Below, one piece after another: positions 1-8,461 of a DNA stretch of 64,000 nt; position 1 is the stretch's first letter; each line of letters begins with the position of its first letter. The notes under the pieces are model-generated. The model saw only the letters and a program-made list of their open reading frames with translations. It was not told the DNA's origin and searched no databases. Where the stretch lies: contig CAVXWW010000008.1 in NCBI GenBank assembly GCA_963765545.1, positions 558,001-622,000 on the forward strand, written 5' to 3'. The translations under genes were made by a program, and so were the position numbers. The DNA comes from JARRPM01 sp963765545 (lineage in GTDB: Bacteria > Pseudomonadota > Gammaproteobacteria > Pseudomonadales > Halieaceae).

Positions 1-2
1 GG

Positions 3-530
3 GGTGGCTACATCCACTGGCGCACCGACGGCGCCCTCAAAGTGTATGTGGACGGCAGGGCCGATACGATTTTTGATGACGACACCTACCTGCGCTATGT
101 CACGGTGCTGGGCTCACGCCCGGGTTGGCTGGAGTTGGTCGAAGGTAGCGGTGCCGACTATATCCTTTGGCCTCACACGCGCGGGAAGGGGCGTGAGAAA
201 CTGCGGGAACTGGTGGCGACGGGGCGCTGGCAGCCGGTATATCGCGATGCGGTCTCCTGGTTGTTGATGAAAACTGCTGCGGCCGAACGTGACTGGGTGC
301 CGTCTCCCGCCAGTCCCTGGCGCGACCTGGCGATGGCCGAAAACAGCAACCTGGCGCGGGAGGGTGACAAGGCGCTTCGCTATGCCCGGTCGGTGCGAGA
401 GCTCATCCCCTGGCACAAGGGCGCCTGCAGCCTGCTGGTTACTATTCACAGGCAACAGGGGGATGAGGGGGCAGCCGAGGACGTGCTGGCTGACTGCCGC
501 AGCTATTTTCCATCTGCCTACCTGCGCTGA
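3..530 (+). CDS. C-terminal part of a membrane protein, possibly glycosyltransferase-like (5' partial)
   Basis: An open frame enters from the left edge and ends with TGA at 528-530, giving 175 visible residues, so the gene starts outside the window. The visible part is soluble. It opens with a GGYIHW segment followed by VYVDGRADTIFDDD. A 'G-Y-x-x-W ... DGRAD' block of this kind is typical of the periplasmic tail of polytopic GT-C/PMT-like membrane proteins in bacteria. The last 60 residues look helical and TPR-like. The family assignment is inference from this one block; the membrane part cannot be seen. Confidence 0.7.
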   Translation, partial: GGYIHWRTDGALKVYVDGRADTIFDDDTYLRYVTVLGSRPGWLELVEGSGADYILWPHTRGKGREKLRELVATGRWQPVYRDAVSWLLMKTAAAERDWVPSPASPWRDLAMAENSNLAREGDKALRYARSVRELIPWHKGACSLLVTIHRQQGDEGAAEDVLADCRSYFPSAYLR

Positions 531-582
531 TCTCCATCGCCTACCCGCAAATCGGCCCCGGAAATAATCTGATGCCCGGCAG

Positions 583-611
583 TTGAGCCAAATCGGGTAG
601 GCGCTTATAAT
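583..611 (+). promoter_or_regulatory. Sigma-70 promoter of tRNA-Val
   Basis: TTGAGC (583-588) and a perfect TATAAT (606-611) are separated by 17 bp. The -10 is followed by a G+C-rich discriminator (GCGCGTCC), which is the usual layout of stringently controlled tRNA promoters. The expected start near 618 leaves only a short leader before the mature tRNA at 625. Confidence 0.85.
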
Positions 612-624
612 GCGCGTCCTCTGC

Positions 625-701
<77 letters not shown>

Positions 702-768
702 ATACCTCCCTCCTTGTATCCAGCCAATCCGCCCCACACCAGTTTGTAGACCGCGGTATGCGACGGTT

Positions 769-2148
769 TCACGCGCTTTGGACGCTTTTGTTGTGTCGGT
801 TGGCCAGCTCCAGGTAGAGGGTCAGGGTGAAGAAGCCGATTGCAGGTGTCAGCTGCAGAAAGACCCTGTTCAATGAGGTGAAGTGTGCCGCCCCCGGGGC
901 ATTGTTGGTCATCAGGTAGAGTGTAAGGTAGAGCAGAACCGCAGATACCGTCACTACTGCCAGAGGCATCTGTTTATGTCCGTAAAATGGAGTAACTGCA
1001 ATCGCTATCAAAAAGAGATAGACGAGAAAATGCCAATTGTCGTGCACCAGCGCGCTCAGGTAGATCGGAGACCAGCTTTCCGGGCGGTATTTAAGATTGA
1101 TTCCTTCCAGTGTGTGACCCGCGATGGCCAGGTCTGTGGGCAGTTTCCAGAGCAGAAAAAACAGGGCAACGGCGAGCCCAGCCAGACACAAAAACCCCTT
1201 CCGCGTGCCTGCCATTACTAAAAGAATGCCCGGGAAAAGTGACAGAAACCAAAACAAACCCTCGTTCTTGACCAGCAGGCAGCAGGCTCCGGATAAAAGC
1301 GCCAGCATCAATTGCCATCGCGCCCTGGTCTGGCTCCAGCCGTACAGAGCTGCCACAGCGCTGAGATAGCAGGCGGCCAGCAGCAGGTCCGCGTAGCCCG
1401 CCAGTGCAACATGGATGTTCAGGTAGGGTAGTGACAACACCATGTAGGTGGCGGCGACCGCAACAGTCGCGCTTGCGCCTGCGAGTCTTGCCTGGCCATA
1501 GAATACAAGCCCCAGGGCAATCCATATCAGTATCCAGGGCAAATTGACCAGGCTGTTATGCCACTGGCCCAGGGCGATACTTGTCCAGGCCTGCAGCAAC
1601 GGGGTGGCTATCGGGTAATCGGGGTGCATATTGGTGTATACCCCTTTTCCACCCAGCTCCAGCCAATCCTGCAGGGAAACGTAGGGGACGGTACTGCGCA
1701 GCTCAAAAAAGACTTTGGCTTGTTTGGTCCAATGCTGCTTCGCGTCCCAGGGCCAGACAGGGCGTGTCCCCACTTCCAGGCCAAGTGCGACCAGGCGACT
1801 GGCAAGCAGTAGCAGACAAAAAACGATGAAAACCTGCTGCAGTCGCGAAGCAACATGCTCTTCCTGAACTGCCAGTAAGATAGGGCTGGTCCCCCGGCGC
1901 CATGGAACCGCCCGTCCAGCGATTAGCAGTAACAGCGCTGTTACGCCAACGCTGTAAAGCGAAATGGGAATGCCAAGTAGCCCAAAGGCCTGCAAAATGA
2001 CGGTTGTGGTCAACATGCCTAGTAGCCCACTGTAGCCGGCGATCAGATAAATCCTCGCAGGCGTTCCTGTCGGAATCAGTCTTCCGAGCCAGATCCACGC
2101 GGGGAGACAGGTAATAAGTAGGGCCGCAATCAGGTACAGGGCGCTCAT
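769..2148 (-). CDS. Polytopic membrane protein, possible GT-C glycosyltransferase
   Basis: 459 residues with roughly ten to twelve hydrophobic segments over the whole length, so an inner-membrane protein. A polar loop near residues 125-175 contains PVWPWDAKQHWTKQAK and MHPDYPI. The spacing and composition recall the first large periplasmic loop of ArnT/PMT-like glycosyltransferases, where an acidic residue is catalytic; this is resemblance only. The ATG at 2146-2148 directly abuts the stop codon of the upstream gene (2149-2151), so the two are translationally coupled and probably act together in envelope sugar or lipid modification. Confidence 0.8.
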   Translation of the reverse strand: MSALYLIAALLITCLPAWIWLGRLIPTGTPARIYLIAGYSGLLGMLTTTVILQAFGLLGIPISLYSVGVTALLLLIAGRAVPWRRGTSPILLAVQEEHVASRLQQVFIVFCLLLLASRLVALGLEVGTRPVWPWDAKQHWTKQAKVFFELRSTVPYVSLQDWLELGGKGVYTNMHPDYPIATPLLQAWTSIALGQWHNSLVNLPWILIWIALGLVFYGQARLAGASATVAVAATYMVLSLPYLNIHVALAGYADLLLAACYLSAVAALYGWSQTRARWQLMLALLSGACCLLVKNEGLFWFLSLFPGILLVMAGTRKGFLCLAGLAVALFFLLWKLPTDLAIAGHTLEGINLKYRPESWSPIYLSALVHDNWHFLVYLFLIAIAVTPFYGHKQMPLAVVTVSAVLLYLTLYLMTNNAPGAAHFTSLNRVFLQLTPAIGFFTLTLYLELANRHNKSVQSA

Positions 2149-3246
2149 CTACAATACCTCCAGCAGGGCGCCGAAACTATCTGCAAAGTGTTCACGTACA
2201 GCGAGGCGCCCACCATTTTCAAAATGGATGAAGCCGGTGTTGCGCTGATATTTGAGCTTGTTGGCCCTGAGCAGGACGATATAGTCGCCAGGCTGCAGGT
2301 ATTCGGCTGCTGGCAGTTCAGGCCCGCGCCTGTGCCAGAAGGTGTTGTTAGGCGACATGTAATAGGCAGCGAGCATGGTGTGGTAGTCGTTACTTCCAGC
2401 AATAAACACCCTGGCGTCAGGCTCGCCGATAACCGCATGGGATGCGTCTGCGAATCGCACTATTACGGCATCATCTGATGCCAGCAGTTTCTGGTGGCTG
2501 TCCATGCCGCCGTACTGCGTCATGGTTGTGCTGACCTGTCGCCACAGCTTTATTTGCCACAGGGCATCCAGGGCCAGCCATGAGCAGAAAATGAGGAGTG
2601 CTGCCCCCCGGTAACTGGCTTTACGTCTGCGCAGCGCCGCATATAAGGTCAGTAGTAGCAGTGCCAGGCCGGCGAAAATCGGGACGGGGTATGGCCCCTG
2701 ATTAAATGCACGGGTGCCGGTGTAGATGTTTACATCGACGGGTTTCCAGGGTTCAAAAAAGAGCCAGCTTTCCCGGGTCTCTTTCAGGAGGTCTGTGATG
2801 TCGGGCTTGAATATTCTGGCTTCCATCAGACTCACTTGCTGCCCGGGCATTAGCAGAAACCCGAGTTCCATCGAGGAGGCCGTACCGGACCATCCTTTTA
2901 TTCCGCGCATGTCGATGCCAGGTTCCCGGTTGTCCAGTGGGCGAAACCCATGCTGGAATACTTCCGCGGAAGCGCTGGTGCGCCAGACGACGAAGATCTG
3001 GGGCGGAGGCTGGCCAGCAAATTTGAAGCTGACGCGATAATTTTTGTCGAGTGAGAGACCGTTGACGGGGATGCTGACCAGCACTTGTCCCTGCCTGTTC
3101 GGAGCCAGGGTGAGAGCGGTGTTTTTGGACAGGACTGAGCCTATTTCTGTCCTGATTTGCGTTGCGTTCCAGCTATTCCCGAAAGCAGCATATGAACTTG
3201 TGAGCAGTGCGCTAGCCAGCAGGAAACTTGTTAATATTTTTGGCAA
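2149..3246 (-). CDS. Exported/membrane-anchored protein of unknown function
   Basis: 365 residues. An N-terminal signal-like segment (about 1-22) is followed by a beta-rich domain to about 180, two close hydrophobic segments (about 185-203 and 213-228) separated by an arginine-rich turn, and a C-terminal globular domain. The start used is TTG at 3244-3246, with only a weak upstream GAG; no better in-frame start lies nearby. It sits immediately upstream of, and abuts, the polytopic membrane protein, suggesting a two-gene envelope unit. I do not recognise the family. Confidence 0.75.
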   Translation of the reverse strand: MPKILTSFLLASALLTSSYAAFGNSWNATQIRTEIGSVLSKNTALTLAPNRQGQVLVSIPVNGLSLDKNYRVSFKFAGQPPPQIFVVWRTSASAEVFQHGFRPLDNREPGIDMRGIKGWSGTASSMELGFLLMPGQQVSLMEARIFKPDITDLLKETRESWLFFEPWKPVDVNIYTGTRAFNQGPYPVPIFAGLALLLLTLYAALRRRKASYRGAALLIFCSWLALDALWQIKLWRQVSTTMTQYGGMDSHQKLLASDDAVIVRFADASHAVIGEPDARVFIAGSNDYHTMLAAYYMSPNNTFWHRRGPELPAAEYLQPGDYIVLLRANKLKYQRNTGFIHFENGGRLAVREHFADSFGALLEVL

Positions 3247-3492
3247 ATCGGGTTTCTCGTGAGACGGCTGCAGCAGCCTGTTGTTTCATGAGGGGGTGTG
3301 ACTGGAGTTGACATCAAACCGGGGTCCTCATCCGATACTATTGCAGCACATGCCCGGTAGCGAACCTGATGTATGCCACAAGTAACTATTGTCGGTTCTG
3401 TGGGTCGACTGTGGACCTTTGTTTCAGGATATCATGGGGCCAGCCAACATAATATTATTCGGGAAATCTTTGAGAGCTGCATTGGATATGCG

Positions 3493-4431
3493 CTATAAAG
3501 CGCTTTGCGGGCTGCTGTTATTGGTCGCGGCCCCCTGGGTTGCCGCAGCAGACTCGGGTGGCAGGTCAGAGTCTGTTGTAGCGAGCTGCGATGACCCGCT
3601 GATATGAATGTCCTGCACCGGTAGCGACAATGCCAGGGCACTGCCCGGTCCAACCACTTGCAGAATTTCCTGCCATAGATCGCTGCGTGCACCCAGAAAG
3701 TCGGCATTCTCCACCCAGCAATACATTATCAACTCTACTCCCGATGCATCGGCGCCGGTCGCAAACACGGCGGGCGCAGGGTCGGCCTGCACTTTTGTAT
3801 TGCTGGTGGCTACTGCCAGCAGTTGTGCCTTCGCGGCGTCCAGGTCTGAATCCGGTTTGACCCTGAGTGGAATCTCAATGCGCCGGTGTGGGGTGTAACT
3901 GAAATTCATGATCTTGGTGGCGACAATCATTGCATTGGGAATGAATACCAGGTTGCCGTCAAATGTGCGGATGGTGGTGTGGAAACTGGAAACGGCGTCC
4001 ACCGTCCCTGTTACACCATGGGCCTGTACAACATGCCCCGGGATAAACGGCAGCTTGGGCAGGAAGGGAATAATGAAGTAAACCGCAACTGCCAGGAACA
4101 GCACTGCCAGGACCGCGACAGAACCGCTTGCGCCCAGGTCAAAGCCGGCTTGTTTGAGAACTGATATCCCGGTTAGCACGAACACAAGCACGTATAGGGT
4201 GCCGAAGATGACGCGCATCAGGCGTGGGTTCCTGACGAAGGGATAGATAAACCGTGAAGCGAGTTTGTGCAGGATAAAAACCGCCACCAGGCCGATCAGT
4301 ATGGAGATCAGTGCGTCACTGATCAGGTAGCTGTACTCGCTAAGCTCCCCGGTCAGCCTGTCGGAGTGGTCCTGGATAAATTCGATTGGATTCCGTGACG
4401 AGTCTTCTGCTTCTGCTTGTGCTTGTGCCAT
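3493..4431 (-). CDS. Small-conductance mechanosensitive channel (MscS family)
   Basis: 312 residues, close to the usual length of a minimal MscS. Three hydrophobic segments lie at about 34-58, 72-94 and 103-125. The conserved beta domain follows, with VSSFHTTIRTFDGNLVFIPN (about 147-166) and the MNFSY segment. The channel opens under membrane tension to release solutes on osmotic downshock. The C-terminal 35 residues are a low-complexity Ser/Ala/Thr tail that is probably disordered. The ATG at 4429-4431 has a GGAG about 10 bases upstream. The pore-lining helix is less Gly/Ala-rich than in E. coli MscS, so gating may differ. Confidence 0.92.
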   Translation of the reverse strand: MAQAQAEAEDSSRNPIEFIQDHSDRLTGELSEYSYLISDALISILIGLVAVFILHKLASRFIYPFVRNPRLMRVIFGTLYVLVFVLTGISVLKQAGFDLGASGSVAVLAVLFLAVAVYFIIPFLPKLPFIPGHVVQAHGVTGTVDAVSSFHTTIRTFDGNLVFIPNAMIVATKIMNFSYTPHRRIEIPLRVKPDSDLDAAKAQLLAVATSNTKVQADPAPAVFATGADASGVELIMYCWVENADFLGARSDLWQEILQVVGPGSALALSLPVQDIHISGSSQLATTDSDLPPESAAATQGAATNNSSPQSAL

Positions 4432-4472
4432 GCCCGATGTCTCCAGTGGGTGCTGACCGGCTATGCCGGGCG

Positions 4473-4643
4473 CTATCGTTTGTTCGTATCGGCTATCAGC
4501 CAGAAAAAGCCAACCAGCCCGGCTATGGCTGATGCCAGCAGGATGCCGGTTTTAGCCATCAGCAGGCCTTCAGGCCGGCCTGCAAAACCCAGTTGGGCGA
4601 TAAAGATTGACATGGTAAAGGCAATGCCGCCCCATAGCTCACG
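4473..4643 (-). pseudogene. nhaA: 3' remnant of a Na+/H+ antiporter gene (nhaA-like)
   Basis: Read on the minus strand, 4643 to 4473 encodes about 56 residues: WGGIAFTMSIFIAQLGF near the start, then KTGILLASAIAGLVGF and a stop at 4473-4475. This matches the end of NhaA, where a GGI-x-FTMSIFI-x-x-LAF helix is followed by a K-x-GIL-x-AS helix. An in-frame TAA at 4644-4646 cuts it off upstream, and the next gene ends at 4666, so at least 300 codons are missing. What remains is the last two membrane helices. I read it as a deletion scar. The internal ATG at 4613 could still make a 46-residue peptide, but nothing suggests it does. Confidence 0.7.
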
Positions 4644-4665
4644 TTAGCATGACCGGGGCAGTCCC

Positions 4666-6285
4666 TCATACGGCCTGCAGGAAAGGTCCATCCACGCACA
4701 GGCGCCGGCCATCCGGGCTGGCACAGGCACCGCAGATGCCCACGCCGCACTTGGTCAGGTAATCGATCGCGCTGAAGATCTGGTCGTCGCGGCAAAACTC
4801 CCGCTGCACGGCAATGGCCGCGTGCACCATCGGCTGCGGACCGCAATTGTAGAAAATCAGCTGGTCGCGCTGGGCGGGCGTCATGCTCTCCAGGCGTTCG
4901 CGCAGCAACTCGGTCACCACGCCGTGGTAACCGGCGCTGCCGTCGTCAGTGGCGACATGAACCTCGGCGATCTGGCGGCACTCATCCAGAAAGTACAGGC
5001 GCTGTGCAGTGCGGGCGCCGGCGAAGACCTCCGCGTTGCCAAAGTCCCTGGCCACCTGGTAGACCGCAGCGAGCCCGGTACCGCCGGCGACCGCCATAAT
5101 TTTCGCATCTTCGGGCGGGTCGACCGGAATACCGTGCGGCCCCCTGACATAAGCGCCGGTGCCTGGTACCAGGTCCATCAGGCCGTGGGTAAAAACGCCC
5201 ACGTCGATCACGACCAGCGAGAAGGGATCGTCGGTCAGGGCTGAAAACGGTTTTTCACCCAGGCCGGGCACCCACAGGAAAACAAACTCACCCGCCTGTA
5301 CGTTGATCTTGCGATCGAACACGAGAATGGTGATGTCCTCGCAGACGCGTCGGTTCTCCACCAGTGTGACGGGCTCGAAGCTCATATCGATGTCGTAGCG
5401 TATATGGCTCTCAGCGCGATTGCGGCCCTGTGCCAGATCGCTTGTCAGGGCCTTCAAATAGGCCTGGGTTTCGTCAGTGGTCTGGCCAATGAGGGCAGAG
5501 CCTATGCCGACAATGCCGGCGCCGGCGTCAAAATAGGCTCTCACATCATCCGCGCTGCTGACACCACCGCAACCGATGATGGGACGATCTGTGATAGCGG
5601 CAATTTCGCGTACGCATTTCAGGCCGATAGGGAGAATCCCCTTACCCGACATGCCGCCATTACCGTTGCTGAGTACCGCGTGGCCATGGGCGGACGTATA
5701 GCCCGGCCCCACCGTGTTGATGGCGCACAGGCCATCGGCACCGCCGGCGATCGCCGCACTGGCAATTTCGGCGATATCGGGTGTATTGGGGGTGAGCTTT
5801 GGAATCACCGGAATGTCCACCACGGCCTTGACCGCGGCGGTGATGTCTCGCACCAGGTCAGGATCCTGGCCCATGGCCATGCCGTAGCCGCTGGCATGCG
5901 GGCAGGACAGGTTCAACTCCAGGCCATCGGAAACGGGAGCCATTATCTTTGCCACTTCGACAAACTCTTCCAGGCTGCCGCCGAATATCGAAACCAGCAG
6001 GAACCGGTCAGCCGGCACCTTGAGGTCAGCCATCAGACGGGCAGATTGCTCTGCCCCTGGATTGGTCAGGCCCACCGCGTTGACGAAACAGCCCGGCGCA
6101 TACTGGCTGAAAACCGGCTCGCGGTTGCCCATGCGAGGCTTGAGGCCGATACTTTTGGTGGTGACAACGCCCACCTCGGGCATGTGATCAAAAATATACT
6201 GTATGATCGGGGTTGCGGTGGTGACAATGCCCGAGGGGATGGTGAATGGGCCGGAGAGGGTTTTGCCGAAAAAGTCTGTGTTCAA
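4666..6285 (-). CDS. Dihydroorotate dehydrogenase (class 1B-like) fused to a PyrK-like electron-transfer domain
   Basis: 539 residues with two domains that are normally separate proteins. Residues 1 to about 300 are an FMN-binding TIM barrel of the dihydroorotate dehydrogenase type (NLSCPHASGYG loop, KLTPNT, and glycine-rich phosphate-binding segments at CGGV and GIGSALIG). Residues from about 310 resemble PyrK: an FAD domain, an NAD-binding AVAGGTGLAAVYQVA segment and a C-terminal [2Fe-2S] site with Cys513, Cys518, Cys521 and Cys530 (C-x4-C-x2-C-x8-C). A fused enzyme could pass electrons to NAD within one chain. Whether the substrate is dihydroorotate is not proven by the sequence. The start is TTG at 6283-6285; no ATG or GTG lies close upstream. 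Confidence 0.85.
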   Translation of the reverse strand: MNTDFFGKTLSGPFTIPSGIVTTATPIIQYIFDHMPEVGVVTTKSIGLKPRMGNREPVFSQYAPGCFVNAVGLTNPGAEQSARLMADLKVPADRFLLVSIFGGSLEEFVEVAKIMAPVSDGLELNLSCPHASGYGMAMGQDPDLVRDITAAVKAVVDIPVIPKLTPNTPDIAEIASAAIAGGADGLCAINTVGPGYTSAHGHAVLSNGNGGMSGKGILPIGLKCVREIAAITDRPIIGCGGVSSADDVRAYFDAGAGIVGIGSALIGQTTDETQAYLKALTSDLAQGRNRAESHIRYDIDMSFEPVTLVENRRVCEDITILVFDRKINVQAGEFVFLWVPGLGEKPFSALTDDPFSLVVIDVGVFTHGLMDLVPGTGAYVRGPHGIPVDPPEDAKIMAVAGGTGLAAVYQVARDFGNAEVFAGARTAQRLYFLDECRQIAEVHVATDDGSAGYHGVVTELLRERLESMTPAQRDQLIFYNCGPQPMVHAAIAVQREFCRDDQIFSAIDYLTKCGVGICGACASPDGRRLCVDGPFLQAV

Positions 6286-6444
6286 GGTCGCTGGCTCGAG
6301 CTGGTTTGTGGGCCGCGCAAGTATACTGGTTTGACCCGGCTTAGACGACCTTATGCCCCTGTCTGGCTGGCACGACAGGGGCGTCGGGATCCCGGAATCT
6401 GCACTTTCTTTGCTTACAGCTGCGCCCTGTTCTGCTATAAAGTT

Positions 6445-7974
6445 ATGAAATCAAACGATAAAGTGAATGTGTTGAGACCGCTGATCCTCATCGCCATATT
6501 CCTTTGCAGCGTACACGCGAGCGCGGGAAATTTCCCCCGACCGGCATCCCTGGAGCCGGCCGTCGAGTTCTGGACACAGGTCTACTCCGAGATAACAACC
6601 AACCAGGGCTATATCCACGACGCGGTAGATTTGTCGGTGGTGTATGAAACCCTGGAGTTCCCCACTTACGAGAGCAACAAGAAACGCGACAAGCGGGTAA
6701 AAATCGCCAGCTCGCGGGTTGAAAAAGCCCTGAAGGCTATAGCCGGTGGCAAGCGCAGCAAGCTCAGTGATACCGAGGCCAGGGTGCTTGCAGCCTGGCC
6801 CAAGGGCACATCGGCAACGGCATTCTCCCGAGCGGCTGGCAACGTCCGGTTCCAGCTGGGCCAGTCAAATCGATTCAAGGACGGGATGGTCCGTTCGGGG
6901 CAGTGGAAGCCGCATATTCGCCAGGTCCTGGCGGCCCACAATCTGCCGCCGGAACTGGAGGTGCTGCCTCATGTGGAGTCCTCCTTTAACCCCTCGGTCT
7001 GGTCCAAGGTCGCCGCGGCGGGCATGTGGCAGTTCATGCCGGCCACAGCGCGTAACTATATGCGCGTGGATCACGTGGTTGACGCCCGCCTCGACCCCTT
7101 TATTGCCACTGAGGGCGCGGCGAAACTGCTTGAGCGCAATTACGCTGTCACCGGCACCTGGCCGTTGGCTTTGACGAGTTACAATCACGGTACAACCGGG
7201 GTGCTCAGGGCGGCAAAGTCTGTGGGCACAAAGGACATCGGCGTGATTGTGCAGAACTACAGGGGCAAATATTTTGGCTTCGCCTCGCGCAATTTCTACG
7301 CCTCATTCCTGGCGGCACTGGATGTCGACCGGAATGCCGAGCGCTATTTCGGGCCGCTTCAACTGGATTCCCCCACCGCTTACGACACAGCCGTACTTGG
7401 CGATTATGTTCCCGCCACGGCACTGGCGCAGTCTGCCGGTATCAGCCTCGACCAGTTGCGCCAGCACAACCCGGCATTGCGTGACCTGGTCTGGACCGGT
7501 GAGAAACACATTCCCCAGGGCCACACTGTGCGGGTGCCCCGAGCGGAGCTGGATGAGCCGCTGGGTGAACTGCTGGCCACCCTGCCGGGACAGTGGCGCT
7601 ATGATGAGCAAATGCCCGACAAGATTCACAGGATCGCGTCAGGTGACTCCCTGTCAACCATCGCCAGGCGCTATGGCACCACCGTGTCCCGGCTTATGTC
7701 CCTGAACGGCATGCGGAATCACAAGATCCGTGCCGGCAAGACTCTTATTCTGCCGGGCAGTCTCGCAGTGAAGCCCGGTGTCGCCAGTAAATCCTCTTTG
7801 ACCACCCGGGCCGGAAACGGCCAGGCGGAGTACGTTATTCGGCGGGGCGACTCCCTGTGGAGTATCGCCAGGCGCTTTAACGTTACCCAGAAACAGTTGA
7901 TAGCCTGGAACGGCATATCACCGAAGCGTTATATCCAGCCCGGGCAAAAACTCAAGGTGGCGAGCCCGGGCTGA
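6445..7974 (+). CDS. mltD: Membrane-bound lytic murein transglycosylase D-like, two LysM domains
   Basis: 509 residues from the ATG at 6445, chosen because it begins a good signal peptide (hydrophobic LRPLILIAIFLCS, cleavage around ASA-GN). The transglycosylase domain spans about 165-300 with catalytic-type Glu178 in HVESSFNPS, then GMWQFMPATARNY and SYNHG. Two LysM peptidoglycan-binding repeats lie at about 393-436 and 462-506, each with GDSL near its start. The enzyme cuts peptidoglycan glycan strands to 1,6-anhydro ends in the periplasm. The frame stays open upstream to 5404, but that stretch is antisense to the dehydrogenase gene and is not coding. Confidence 0.93.
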   Translation: MKSNDKVNVLRPLILIAIFLCSVHASAGNFPRPASLEPAVEFWTQVYSEITTNQGYIHDAVDLSVVYETLEFPTYESNKKRDKRVKIASSRVEKALKAIAGGKRSKLSDTEARVLAAWPKGTSATAFSRAAGNVRFQLGQSNRFKDGMVRSGQWKPHIRQVLAAHNLPPELEVLPHVESSFNPSVWSKVAAAGMWQFMPATARNYMRVDHVVDARLDPFIATEGAAKLLERNYAVTGTWPLALTSYNHGTTGVLRAAKSVGTKDIGVIVQNYRGKYFGFASRNFYASFLAALDVDRNAERYFGPLQLDSPTAYDTAVLGDYVPATALAQSAGISLDQLRQHNPALRDLVWTGEKHIPQGHTVRVPRAELDEPLGELLATLPGQWRYDEQMPDKIHRIASGDSLSTIARRYGTTVSRLMSLNGMRNHKIRAGKTLILPGSLAVKPGVASKSSLTTRAGNGQAEYVIRRGDSLWSIARRFNVTQKQLIAWNGISPKRYIQPGQKLKVASPG

Positions 7975-7980
7975 TAGTAA

Positions 7981-8007
7981 GCGTAGCGGGAGCCGCGCGC
8001 GCTTTTT
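7981..8007 (+). terminator. Possible intrinsic terminator after mltD
   Basis: An imperfect G+C hairpin (GCGTAGCGG, loop GAG, CCGC with CGC) runs straight into five T residues at 8003-8007. It sits 7 bases after the mltD stop and before the convergent gene's stop at 8019. The stem has an internal loop, so strength is uncertain. Confidence 0.4.
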
Positions 8008-8018
8008 GGCTGAACGAC

Positions 8019-8357
8019 TCAGGCTGCGGTCAGGTCCTTGATATCGCTGGTCCCGCCGTTTGTCTTCACAGACTCCATGCCATTTTTGCAGCCCGCTTCC
8101 GATTCATACATCTGGCTCTGGCCTATTACCTGGTGGTTTTTCGCTTTCAGTACGAAGAATGTCTTGTCGTTGCCTGAGGTCTTGCATTCGTACTGGCCGT
8201 CGTCGCCGCAATTGGCCTGTACCGATTCGATGCCGTTCATGGCGGCGGACTTCGAGCTGTACATTTCGCTTTTCAGTATCCCCTGGCCATTTGCAGCCAA
8301 CAGGTTGAAATAAAATTCGCCATTCCTGGCGAGCTTGAGTTCATAGGAAGCGGGCAT
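8019..8357 (-). CDS. YegP-like protein, two DUF1508 repeats
   Basis: 112 residues made of two copies of the same module, at about 10-52 (FYFNLLAANGQ ... SKSAAMNGIESV) and 64-101 (FFVLKAKNHQ ... SEAGCKNGMESV). This is the DUF1508/YegP pattern: a short beta sheet plus a helix carrying NG-x-E-S-V. It has no signal peptide, so it is cytoplasmic. The biochemical role of the family is not settled. It has its own promoter (8414-8445) and a leader of about 50 bases containing a small GCCGC/GCGGC hairpin, so it is a single-gene unit. Confidence 0.9.
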   Translation of the reverse strand: MPASYELKLARNGEFYFNLLAANGQGILKSEMYSSKSAAMNGIESVQANCGDDGQYECKTSGNDKTFFVLKAKNHQVIGQSQMYESEAGCKNGMESVKTNGGTSDIKDLTAA

Positions 8358-8413
8358 GGGTAGTTCCTTGTTTGGGTTTCATTATTGCTGGATAGCCGCG
8401 AAGCAGCGGCGGG

Positions 8414-8445
8414 ATAATACTAGCGACAATTCTGCAGCCTGTCAG
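8414..8445 (-). promoter_or_regulatory. Sigma-70 promoter of the YegP-like gene
   Basis: On the minus strand CTGACA (8445-8440) is followed after 17 bp by TAGTAT (8422-8417); an overlapping TATTAT lies two bases on. The -35 matches consensus at five of six positions. The predicted start leaves a short leader to the ATG at 8357. Confidence 0.55.
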
Positions 8446-8461
8446 TTTGCTTGTGCCCCAC

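Noticed and set aside
3310..3340. Perfect TTGACA with a downstream GATACT
   Set aside because: The spacer is about 20 bp and no forward gene follows, since the adjacent genes are on the minus strand.
3490..3503. GCGCT-ATAA-AGCGC hairpin at the end of the MscS gene
   Set aside because: Perfect but short, overlaps the stop codon and lacks a T run in the direction of transcription.
5404..6444. Open frame continuing upstream of mltD
   Set aside because: It is antisense to the dihydroorotate dehydrogenase fusion; the signal peptide and natural start lie at 6445.
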